Notes under the pieces: generated by a model
Database searches by the model: none
Told to the model about the DNA's origin: nothing
The model's input: the letters and a program-made list of their open reading frames with translations, nothing else
Shown here: positions 57,146-64,000 of the stretch, in pieces
How positions within the stretch are numbered: position 1 is the first letter of the stretch
Layout: each line of letters begins with the position of its first letter
Position numbers and translations under genes: made by a program
From: Candidatus Peribacteria bacterium
GTDB taxonomy: Bacteria > Patescibacteriota > Gracilibacteria > Peribacterales > Peribacteraceae
Length of the DNA stretch: 64,000 bases
Assembly: GCA_023038255.1 (NCBI GenBank)
Contig: CP082927.1
Span: 944,146-1,008,145 of the forward strand
Direction: 5' to 3'

Positions 57146-58165
57146 TTAGAGGTAAAGATTACGACCGGGTTCCGTCGGAATGAACGTGCATTCAAACGCC
57201 CAGCGGGTGAGCTGATCGATCTGATCTTCATCGAAAATATCGTACTGGCGGAGCAGGTCGATTTCCTTCGTGAGGTTCGTGCGCAGCATCGACGGATTGT
57301 CGGTGTTGATGCAGAACTTCACCTCGTTCTTCCAGAGTGTCTGGAGTACTTCTTTCAGGTGCGCGCCGTCCTTGATGAATCCGACACTGAGGTTGGACGT
57401 GGGACACAAACACATGGTCAGGTTCTTGTCGCGGACTTTCTTCATGAGCGCAGGATCGGTGTAGGCGCGGAAACCATGATTGAGACGGTCGAGTGGGAGC
57501 ACGTCGATGACGTGGTTCATCTCCTCAGCGGTTCCATCCTCACCTGTATGCACTGTGGTTTTCAGGCCATTGGCGCGGGCTTCGGCATAGAGATCGGCAT
57601 ATTCAGCATAGTTAAACACCTCGCCTTTCTTGAGCGGTCCTGCAATGTCGATACCCACCACACCGCGGCTTCTGTATTTGATGGCTTTGCGGACGATGAT
57701 GGCGTTCACTTCTTTCGGCAGACGGCGGTCGAGCATGAGCATCAGACCGGCGCGGACCTGCGGGAATTCCGCAAGTGCACGCTCCATACCACGGAGGGCG
57801 GCGAGGATAATCTGATCCAAATCACGCTCTCCTTCCCGGTTTCTGTAGAGCGGGTTAAAGCCCGGTTCCAGCAATGTGATGTTATTTACACGGTACGCTC
57901 CGGAAATCACTTCGTAGAGCGTCCGCTCCATCGCAACCGGCGAGCTCTGAATAAGTTCGGTGAGGTGGAACAGGGAATGATAGTCCTCCCATGTCACCGT
58001 TTCCTTGTTGAGGGTGACCAAATCGTAAAACTCCCAGTAGTCCTTGGATGGCAGTTTAATACCCTGCTCATGCGCAATAGACCACAAGACGTGTGGCTCG
58101 ACCGACTGTCCGAGGTGGAAATGTAACTCCGCTAGCTCCTTGGTGGGTCTGCTTTGCGTAACCAT
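57146..58165 (-). CDS. Adenosine deaminase-like protein
   Basis: A 339-residue metal-dependent deaminase. Metal ligands: His15 and His17 (ELHFHLG), the His of VHTGEDG with the catalytic Glu, the His of RLNHGF, and Asp in NTDNPS. In standard adenosine deaminase the first motif is HxHLDG and the last TDDP; here they read HFHLGQ and TDNP, so the second Asp that touches the substrate is Asn. It may act on a related nucleoside or base, or on 6-substituted adenines. It lies between guaB1 and guaB in an apparent operon, so it probably feeds inosine/IMP metabolism. Confidence 0.85.
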   Translation of the reverse strand: MVTQSRPTKELAELHFHLGQSVEPHVLWSIAHEQGIKLPSKDYWEFYDLVTLNKETVTWEDYHSLFHLTELIQSSPVAMERTLYEVISGAYRVNNITLLEPGFNPLYRNREGERDLDQIILAALRGMERALAEFPQVRAGLMLMLDRRLPKEVNAIIVRKAIKYRSRGVVGIDIAGPLKKGEVFNYAEYADLYAEARANGLKTTVHTGEDGTAEEMNHVIDVLPLDRLNHGFRAYTDPALMKKVRDKNLTMCLCPTSNLSVGFIKDGAHLKEVLQTLWKNEVKFCINTDNPSMLRTNLTKEIDLLRQYDIFDEDQIDQLTRWAFECTFIPTEPGRNLYL

Positions 58166-58201
58166 GAGCTATTATTAGCCCAAGGCAGTGGTGTTGGCAA
58201 A

Positions 58202-59872
58202 TCAGAATTTCTCTTTTGCCGTTCCTTCCTGGAATCCGCTCGTCGTTTGGATACCCATAACAGCTTCATTCGGGAATTCCTGCAATGATAATGCATTGGC
58301 GTAACCGGAACTTGAAGCGGGGCCATCAAGCAAGTCATGATGCAAAAGCGCAACAGATTCGCGATTTGGCTTTAGGTAGACTCTACTCTCGCTAATTCCT
58401 TCCGAGCGCTGCCCTACAATTGCGCGGAATATTTCCTTGTCCGTTTTTCTTTGCTGACCAAATGTACGCAATACGGAAGCGCGTGTAGAAGCCATCCCGT
58501 AATTCACTTTGTAGAATCCATTCTTTTCATCGCCCAACAAATCGGACGGGCTTTCATAGGTTCCTGCAAAAAGGCTGCCCACCATGATGTAATCCGCACC
58601 TGCAGCAAGATCGATGGCCACGTCACGCGGGTGCGTTACACCGCCATCCGCCACCACAAATCCTCCGCGCTTATTTGCTTCCTCCGCACATTCCAAAACA
58701 GCAGACACCTGCGGACGTCCCACTCCTGTTTGCATACGTGTTGTACACATAGCACCGGGGCCAACTCCCACTTTTACAAATTTTGCACCGGCAGCGAGGA
58801 TATCGCGCGTTGCTTTTCTGGTGACAACATTACCAGCCATCAGATTAATATCGACACCACGTTGCTCGGCAATGTTCCTCACCTTTTCAATATTGCGATA
58901 CGGAACAATCCCCTGATCAAAATTCGCTGTGTCCAATAAAATATCGTACACACCAAGATCCAGAAGATACTTCACACGATCAATCGGATTTTTATTCAGA
59001 GCGCCAATGGTATAGAGAGCACGCAATCCTCCATTACGTGTATCGAGATTGGGGTTGTACCGCAGTCTCATTGCAGCATCCATCAGAGGCAATACACCTG
59101 TCACCTTTTTGTCACCGGTCACAATCGGCAAATATGACACATGCTTTTCGTCCATGTAATCAATAGCAGCACGGGGTCCAATGCCATCGGGCTGTGTTTC
59201 AAAATTTTCTCTGCGAATAAATGCACTAACCGAAATATCGTTATTCACACCATCCGGTATGTCTTTTTTGCCAAGCACTCCAATAAGAGTGCCATCTGCA
59301 TCGACTGCGACAGCCATGTTATGAGAGCGCTTCGTGAGTAACTTATGGAATTCGTGGATTTTCGTATCTTCTGTAACTGTTATCGGCGTCTCGTACACAT
59401 CATGACGTGTACGCATGTATTCCGTGATACTTTTAAGCTCTTCATCAGTTTTATCCTGAGGAACGGCAGCAATACCTCCCACACGCGCAATTGCTTCTGC
59501 CATACGCTTCCCTGTCACGTTATTCATGTTTGCCACAATGAGAGGTGTATTGGACAGTCCACCGCGCGGCTTCAAATCAACGTCATCACGAGAAAAAGAT
59601 CCACCGATTTTGTGCAGCTCTGCAATCTCCAATAAGACGGAACGATATTCTTGGTATGCAGGAAAATCTATTTCTGTATCGGCATTTTCGACAAGTGGCT
59701 GTCTTTCATCGGTAATCTGAAGATATTTGCGACATGCCGCCTGGATACGCATCCGCTCTTCATCGGTTGCAACCTTCAATACCTTTTTCTGAATATCGTT
59801 ATTCGGAAGAAGAAAAATATCATTAAACGTTGCGTCCGGATGTTCGTCTTTATTGAAGAGAAGTTGAGCCAT
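58202..59872 (-). CDS. guaB1: GuaB1-type IMP dehydrogenase-related protein (likely GMP reductase) with CBS pair
   Basis: A 556-residue protein from the ATG at 59870-59872. It has FNDIFLLPN at the start, then an unusual helical insertion (about 20-85), then TPLIVANMNNVTGKRMAEAI and VGGIAAVPQD as in GuaB1. A CBS pair follows (about 155-275; NMAVAVDADGTLIGVLGKKD and HVSYLPIVTGDKKVTGVLPL), and the catalytic loop is VGPGAMCTTRMQTGVG. GuaB1 of actinobacteria is a GMP reductase. With guaB, it would allow GMP-IMP recycling. Here the CBS domains sit on this protein while guaB lacks them. Confidence 0.85.
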   Translation of the reverse strand: MAQLLFNKDEHPDATFNDIFLLPNNDIQKKVLKVATDEERMRIQAACRKYLQITDERQPLVENADTEIDFPAYQEYRSVLLEIAELHKIGGSFSRDDVDLKPRGGLSNTPLIVANMNNVTGKRMAEAIARVGGIAAVPQDKTDEELKSITEYMRTRHDVYETPITVTEDTKIHEFHKLLTKRSHNMAVAVDADGTLIGVLGKKDIPDGVNNDISVSAFIRRENFETQPDGIGPRAAIDYMDEKHVSYLPIVTGDKKVTGVLPLMDAAMRLRYNPNLDTRNGGLRALYTIGALNKNPIDRVKYLLDLGVYDILLDTANFDQGIVPYRNIEKVRNIAEQRGVDINLMAGNVVTRKATRDILAAGAKFVKVGVGPGAMCTTRMQTGVGRPQVSAVLECAEEANKRGGFVVADGGVTHPRDVAIDLAAGADYIMVGSLFAGTYESPSDLLGDEKNGFYKVNYGMASTRASVLRTFGQQRKTDKEIFRAIVGQRSEGISESRVYLKPNRESVALLHHDLLDGPASSSGYANALSLQEFPNEAVMGIQTTSGFQEGTAKEKF

Positions 59873-59891
59873 AGTGAAGCATTTTCTGCTG

Positions 59892-59910
59892 TTTGACATA
59901 TATTGTCAAA
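59892..59910. promoter_or_regulatory. Perfect palindrome upstream of guaB1 (possible operator)
   Basis: TTTGACA-TATAT-TGTCAAA, a perfect 19-base palindrome 20 bases before the guaB1 ATG. Its minus-strand TTGACA could also serve as a -35 box. It resembles the palindrome at 19424-19440. Confidence 0.5.
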
Positions 59911-59924
59911 TATAGTGTTTTAAA

Positions 59925-59953
59925 CAAAAAAACAACCCCCTTCCGGAGGCTGT
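59925..59953 (-). terminator. Intrinsic terminator of hppA
   Basis: Minus strand: ACAGCCTCC / GGGGGTTGT stem with GGAA-type loop followed by T7. Confidence 0.85.
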
Positions 59954-59970
59954 CTTTGTTTCAATGAAAA

Positions 59971-59997
59971 TGTCACCCTGAGCGGAGCCGAAGGGTT
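59971..59997. repeat. Half copy of the CCCTTCG-CTCAGGG repeat
   Basis: TGTCACCCTGAGCGGAGCCG followed by AAGGGTT. It overlaps the last bases of the hppA stop codon. Confidence 0.6.
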
Positions 59998-62080
59998 AGT
60001 TCCACCATCCACTCACGCCATACAAACTGGCTGTGAGCACAGAAACGATGGACATCAGCTTCACGAGAATGTTGAGCGCTGGTCCGGATGTATCCTTGAA
60101 CGGATCACCGACAGTGTCACCCACGACAGCTGCCTTGTGCGGATCGGAACCCTTGCCGCCGAGGTTGCCGGATTCGATGTACTTCTTCGCGTTGTCCCAT
60201 GCTCCACCAGAGTTCGCCATGGACATACCGAGCATCATGGAGCTCACAAGTGCACCGGCGAGCAGTCCTCCCAGTGCCTCGCGGCCGAGGAGCAGACCAA
60301 TGAACACCGGAGAGACGATAGCGAGCACACCCGGCAGGATCATCTGGCGGATAGCGGACGCGGTGGCGATGCTTACACAGCGGGCGGTGTCGCCTTCTGC
60401 GGTTCCTTCCATCAGTCCTTTGATCTCGCGGAACTGACGGCGGACTTCTTCAATCATCGCAATAGCGGCGCGGCTGACAGCGCGCATGGTCATGGAGCTG
60501 AAGAGGAACGGTAGCATTCCTCCGATAAGGAGACCGATCAGGGTGAATGCGTTGCTGACGTCGATGGATTCGAGTCCGGACTCTTCCTTGAATGCGCCGA
60601 AGAGTGCGAGACACATGAAGCCGGCGACGGCGATGGCAAAGCCCTTTCCGATAGCAGCGGTTGTGTTTCCTGCAGCATCGAGAGCATCTGTGCGCTCGCG
60701 GACTTCGTGCGGGAGCTTGGACATTTCTGCAATGCCGCCCGCGTTATCTGCCACCGGACCGAAGGCGTCGATCGCGAGGGTCATACCGAGAGTGGAAAGC
60801 ATTCCGACTGCACCAGCACCGATGCCGTAGAGGCCAGCCTGCACATAGGCGATACCCATGGCGAGGACGATGACGATGAGTGGAAGTGCGGTGGAGAGGT
60901 AACCAAGAGCAAGTCCTTCAATGAGCACGGTTCCTGCTCCTGTCTTCGAAGAATGTGCAAGGGCGCGGACCGGGCCGTAGCTGTGGGAGGTGTAATATTC
61001 CGTGATACCGCCAACGAGCACACCGGCAACAAGTCCGGCTGTGACTGCGAAGAAGACGCTGTTTGCGACACCGACCGGAAGCCACATTTTTGTGAAGAAC
61101 CAGGTACCGGCAAGCATCAGCACAGACGCGATGATCATACCGTTTTTAAGAGCGGCCTGAACGCCGTCAGCCTTCTTTGTGCGGACGAAATAGGTAGCGA
61201 TGATGGTGGCAATCACACCGATTGCAGAGACGAAGAGCGGATACAGAAGCGCGCGCTCAATGTATTCAATACCCCAGGTGACATGCAGACCCACAAGCAT
61301 GGTCGCAAGAATGGCACCGATGTAACTTTCGAAAAGGTCTGCACCCATTCCGGCCACATCTCCCACGTTGTCACCGACGTTATCGGCAATCACGGCAGGG
61401 TTGCGTGGATCGTCCTCCGGAATACCTGCCTCCACTTTTCCAACGAGGTCCGCTCCGACGTCTGCGGCTTTTGTGTAGATACCGCCACCCACGCGGGCGA
61501 AGAGAGCCACACAGGACGCACCGAAGCTAAATCCTGTGAGAGACTGCAATGCAGCCGTCATGCTGACGTGCTGGAGCAGGTAGTAGAGCACACCTGTAAA
61601 GCCGAGGAGTCCGAGACCGACGACAGCAAGACCCATCGTGGCGCCACTCATGAATGCAATGCGGAGAGCTCTGGTCATGCTTGTGCGCGCAGCCTGAGCC
61701 GTGCGGACGTTCGCCATGGTGGCGGTACGCATACCAATGAGTCCGGCGAGTCCGGAACACACACCTCCCATAATAAAGCTGAGAGCAGTATAAGGAGCGC
61801 CCCAGTTATGCTCCCCTGCCGCTGCAACGCGTACATCAAGGAACAGGTACAGAAGCACACCGACGGCAATCATAAACGGGACAATGACAGAGTATTCCTT
61901 TGTGAGGAAAGCCATGGCACCGACACGGATTTTGCCCGCGATCTTCTGCATAACATCTGTTCCGTCGCTCTCGCGACCGATGATGAAGCGGAAGATAGCT
62001 GCAAACACGAGGGCGATAACTCCCGAGAGGGCAACAATACCGAGTGAGTTGGATAAGGATACAGACAGAAGGTACGTCAT
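59996..62080 (-). CDS. hppA: Membrane-bound proton/sodium-pumping pyrophosphatase, K+-dependent type
   Basis: A 694-residue integral membrane enzyme, about 16 helices, that couples PPi hydrolysis to ion export. The catalytic stretch has ADVGADLVGKVEAGIPEDDP and DNVGDNVGDVAGMGADLFES. The late helix has DAAGNTTAAIGKGF: Ala rather than Lys after GNTTA marks the K+-dependent subclass. Whether it pumps H+ or Na+ cannot be read with confidence by eye. It saves the energy of PPi made in biosynthesis and could supply ion motive force to SecF and transport. Its ATG is at 62078-62080. Confidence 0.95.
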   Translation of the reverse strand: MTYLLSVSLSNSLGIVALSGVIALVFAAIFRFIIGRESDGTDVMQKIAGKIRVGAMAFLTKEYSVIVPFMIAVGVLLYLFLDVRVAAAGEHNWGAPYTALSFIMGGVCSGLAGLIGMRTATMANVRTAQAARTSMTRALRIAFMSGATMGLAVVGLGLLGFTGVLYYLLQHVSMTAALQSLTGFSFGASCVALFARVGGGIYTKAADVGADLVGKVEAGIPEDDPRNPAVIADNVGDNVGDVAGMGADLFESYIGAILATMLVGLHVTWGIEYIERALLYPLFVSAIGVIATIIATYFVRTKKADGVQAALKNGMIIASVLMLAGTWFFTKMWLPVGVANSVFFAVTAGLVAGVLVGGITEYYTSHSYGPVRALAHSSKTGAGTVLIEGLALGYLSTALPLIVIVLAMGIAYVQAGLYGIGAGAVGMLSTLGMTLAIDAFGPVADNAGGIAEMSKLPHEVRERTDALDAAGNTTAAIGKGFAIAVAGFMCLALFGAFKEESGLESIDVSNAFTLIGLLIGGMLPFLFSSMTMRAVSRAAIAMIEEVRRQFREIKGLMEGTAEGDTARCVSIATASAIRQMILPGVLAIVSPVFIGLLLGREALGGLLAGALVSSMMLGMSMANSGGAWDNAKKYIESGNLGGKGSDPHKAAVVGDTVGDPFKDTSGPALNILVKLMSIVSVLTASLYGVSGWWN

Positions 62081-62128
62081 GGAAAAAATGGGAAACGGCT
62101 CAAAAAACTATTCGCCATACATCATGAA

Positions 62129-62163
62129 GGCGCACGCACCCCGAGACAAGGGGAACGTGCGCC
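62129..62163. repeat. Stem-loop between the YtxH-like gene and hppA
   Basis: GGCGCACG...CCCC pairs with GGGG..CGTGCGCC. There is no T-run, so it may slow transcription or protect mRNA ends. Confidence 0.55.
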
Positions 62164-62179
62164 AACTGTATAAAAATGC

Positions 62180-62557
62180 TTATTTGCTTGTTTTTGCCTT
62201 TTTTGTGGCCTTCTTTGCAGCTGTTTTCTTCGGTTTTGCAGCTTTTGCAGCCTTCGGCGCAGCCTTTTTCTTGGTGCCGGACACCATGGACTTGAGATCG
62301 CCCTGCAGCTTCTTGGCGTTCTTGGTCACGTAGGTCTGTGCCTTCTTCATGTTCTTCTGGACAACATCACTTTCGACAAACGACTTCACTTCCTTACCGA
62401 TCTGCTTTCCGTCGGTGGAAAGATGCTTGGCCAGAATGCGTCCAGCCTCTTCGGCATCTTTTGCAGTGGCGAGTTCATCGCGGAGTTTGGTGTTACTAAA
62501 AACATATCCGGCCATGGCACCACCAAGAGTGCCGAGGAGGAGAGAAAGTTTTTTCAT
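62180..62557 (-). CDS. YtxH-like small protein with histone H1-like tail
   Basis: A 125-residue protein. Residues 1-20 are a membrane helix (LSLLLGTLGGAMAGYVFSN), followed by a helical region (25-85) like YtxH/DUF-type stress proteins. The C-terminal 35 residues consist of Lys, Ala, Pro and Thr (KAAKPKKTAAKKATKKAK), as in histone H1-like bacterial proteins. It may tether nucleic acid or acidic surface polymers to the membrane; that is inference. It is upstream of hppA on the same strand, 99 bases away. Confidence 0.75.
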   Translation of the reverse strand: MKKLSLLLGTLGGAMAGYVFSNTKLRDELATAKDAEEAGRILAKHLSTDGKQIGKEVKSFVESDVVQKNMKKAQTYVTKNAKKLQGDLKSMVSGTKKKAAPKAAKAAKPKKTAAKKATKKAKTSK

Positions 62558-62692
62558 AGAATCGAAGGGGAAAGAATGTCTGAGATACTACAACGATCAA
62601 AAGATGAACGCGAGAAAAAAACAGAGCAAACGGAAAGACAGACACAGAAAAAAGGAAGTGTAGAATGCACATAACTTTCCACACACTCTCCC

Positions 62693-63280
62693 ATGTCTGC
62701 ACACTCTTCTGTCGTATCGCACAAAGGGTACTATCTTTTTTTGATGGCAGTCCTTCTGCTCACCGTCAGTCAGACAGCATCTGCGACACTCTGCAGCAAA
62801 AAGGTAAGTGTGATGAGCGAGTATCTGTCGGCAGACATTGTGTTCATCGGACATGTCACGCGCACGAAACAGCTGAAGGAGCCTGCATCGAGTAGTATGT
62901 ACACTCTGAAAACAGACGCGCTCTTGAAAGGGTGGGCCATGGGAGAGGTGCAGATTGAGAACAATGGATTCGGTCTTTTTTTAGAGGCGGGACACACCTA
63001 TATCCTCGCAGTACATGAAAGCAGCAGGAATGTCGGAATGTACCGTGTGGATGATTGTATCAATAACAAGCCGATCGACAGCAGGATCGCTGCACTTCTG
63101 CGTTTTCTGCCTGTTTTCGGGCTCATTCTTATCACCCTCTGCGGCTATGGACTGCTGAAAGTCCGGTCATCGGGCATGAAAAAGTGGAACAGGATTCTGG
63201 CGCAGACAGGACTCGGTATTGTCATGCTCCTGGTTGCCTACTCGTCGGTCCTCCCGCTCATCGGTCTGCTGTTTTTATAG
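62693..63280 (+). CDS. Membrane protein with exported N-terminal domain, unknown
   Basis: A 195-residue protein. Residues 13-32 are a signal sequence (YLFLMAVLLLTVSQTASA). The exported domain (33-130) has two Cys (near 34 and 121, CSKK and DDCINN) that may pair. Two membrane helices (about 137-157 and 172-192) follow. In topology it resembles tissue-inhibitor-of-metalloproteinase-like small exported domains (LCSKKVSVMSEYLSADIVF), but I cannot confirm that. It overlaps the 3' end of uvrC by six bases, convergent. Confidence 0.7.
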   Translation: MSAHSSVVSHKGYYLFLMAVLLLTVSQTASATLCSKKVSVMSEYLSADIVFIGHVTRTKQLKEPASSSMYTLKTDALLKGWAMGEVQIENNGFGLFLEAGHTYILAVHESSRNVGMYRVDDCINNKPIDSRIAALLRFLPVFGLILITLCGYGLLKVRSSGMKKWNRILAQTGLGIVMLLVAYSSVLPLIGLLFL

Positions 63281-64000
63281 TACCTGCCGCAGCCCCGCGA
63301 TCTGCTCTTCACTAATCACCTCCAGCAGCGTCTCATCTGTCTGCTTCCGGATGGTATCGACGTCGCCGAATGTCAGGAGCAGTTTGCGCTTCCCCTCTTC
63401 GCCCAGTCCCGGCACACGATCGAGCTGTGATTCGAATGCATGTTTCGAGACACGCTTTTTGCGGTGGCGGTTTGCAAAGCGGTGTGCCTCGTCACGCAGG
63501 CGCATCAGCATGAATTTGGCCTGGCTGTCTTTCGGGAAAATAATCGGATCGGATTTTCCGGGCACAAAGACTTCCTCTTCGCGCTTCGCGAGACCGATCA
63601 CAGGAATCTGGATATCAAACTGCTTGAGCACGTCGTGCACCGTACTGAGCTGCCCCTTGCCGCCGTCGATCACAAGCAGATCCGGAGGTGTGCCAAGCGA
63701 GCTGTCTGTTTTTTGCGATGCCGAGTCATAGACCATCACCATTTTCTCGCCACACTCTTCCAGGCCTTTCGGATTTTTGAGCACATGCCGGAACCCGAGC
63801 GACGCATATTCCTGCTCCAGTGATGGATCGATACACACATACACTTTCCCTTTTTTCACCGTCCGCAGAATAGCTCTGATAAGAAACTGTCCGAGCTTCG
63901 TGTGCTGGAACTGCTCATCAATCCAGAGCGAAGAAAGCTCGACCGTTTTACTCTCATGCTGATGCAGTCTCACAAATCCCATCAACTCACTTTCATGTCG
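63275..64000 (-). CDS. uvrC: UvrC C-terminal part with GNAT-like domain in front, truncated at window edge
   Basis: 241 residues visible; the frame is open at base 64000, so the N-terminus is missing. From about residue 105 the sequence is UvrC: PDLLVIDGGKGQLS (second catalytic Asp), VIGLAKREEEVFVPG, RLRDEAHRFANRHRKKR (catalytic His) and the helix-hairpin-helix RVPGLGEEGKRKLLLTFG. UvrC makes both cuts in nucleotide excision repair. The visible segment before it, about 90 residues, does not look like UvrC; it reads as a GNAT acyltransferase (ELSSLWIDEQFQHTKLGQFL, then a Y-x-x-LGFRHV end). Where one would expect the first half of the RNase H-like domain stands this domain. The missing upstream part decides whether it is an insertion. 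Confidence 0.82.
   Translation of the reverse strand, partial: RHESELMGFVRLHQHESKTVELSSLWIDEQFQHTKLGQFLIRAILRTVKKGKVYVCIDPSLEQEYASLGFRHVLKNPKGLEECGEKMVMVYDSASQKTDSSLGTPPDLLVIDGGKGQLSTVHDVLKQFDIQIPVIGLAKREEEVFVPGKSDPIIFPKDSQAKFMLMRLRDEAHRFANRHRKKRVSKHAFESQLDRVPGLGEEGKRKLLLTFGDVDTIRKQTDETLLEVISEEQIAGLRQVL

Noticed and set aside
60707-62047. Long plus-strand frame of 446 codons opposite hppA
   Set aside because: It is the complement of the pyrophosphatase, rich in His, Cys and Asp without hydrophobic pattern; hppA is certain.
1-64000. CRISPR array, insertion sequence or prophage
   Set aside because: No regularly spaced repeats, transposase, integrase or phage structural gene was seen; the repeats present are palindromic and dispersed.

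Overview
The window reads as a stretch of chromosome from a small-genome, uncultivated bacterium, most likely of the Candidate Phyla Radiation (Patescibacteria) and perhaps a Peregrinibacteria/Peribacteria-like lineage. That placement is inference. It rests on dense single-copy housekeeping genes beside many short unrecognised proteins, a serine-rich S-layer-homology protein, a ComEC lacking the extra C-terminal domain, FmdB and CxxC zinc-ribbon proteins, a CBS-less IMP dehydrogenase, a membrane pyrophosphatase, and a near absence of Shine-Dalgarno sequences. The genetic code looks standard, because genes end at all three stops. No rRNA, CRISPR array, insertion sequence or prophage is visible.

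Layout. 1-3.7 kb: partial M23 peptidase, ruvA, pgi, trxA. 3.7-4.1 kb: tRNA-Cys and tRNA-Ala. 4.1-13 kb: envelope and unknown proteins (lipoprotein, Ig/FN3 surface protein, TPR protein), a PfkB kinase, and a gene interrupted by an in-frame TAG. 13-15.3 kb: secF and trigger factor. 15.3-19.2 kb: relA-dtd, divergent from rplJL, which has an L10-type leader with an attenuator. 19.2-24 kb: small zinc-ribbon, Cys-rich and membrane proteins and an LCP cell-wall ligase. 25-26.9 kb: a lexA-dinB SOS cassette. 27-36.7 kb: valS, small unknown genes, a K+ channel, pnp, a TrpR/YerC-like regulator and rpsO. 36.9-47 kb: RmuC-like protein, UvrD/PcrA helicase, SLH protein, rsmA-comEC and rlmI. 47-49.7 kb: small proteins, tRNA-Glu and a tiny Cys-rich reading frame with its own promoter and terminator. 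49.7-60 kb: a nucleotide block on the minus strand (pyrD-pyrK, pyrG, a 757-residue LOG-like protein, guaB1-ada-guaB). 60-64 kb: membrane pyrophosphatase, a YtxH-like protein and the 3' part of uvrC.

How the genes fit together. The nucleotide block can make orotate and CTP and can interconvert adenosine, inosine, IMP and GMP. The LOG-like protein beside it could be a nucleotide or cytokinin-type phosphoribohydrolase. DNA repair and uptake are represented by ruvA, lexA, dinB, the helicase, the RmuC-like protein, comEC and uvrC. The envelope genes (M23, LCP, SLH, FN3 protein, lipoprotein) suggest a cell with a wall and S-layer-like coat.

Most notable observations: a GNAT-like domain directly in front of the UvrC nuclease core; the LOG-like fusion protein; a 12-residue Cys-rich reading frame built as a complete transcription unit; a folded intergenic region between pyrG and pyrD; the nearly universal pyrimidine/AC-rich leaders without Shine-Dalgarno; and two families of intergenic repeats.
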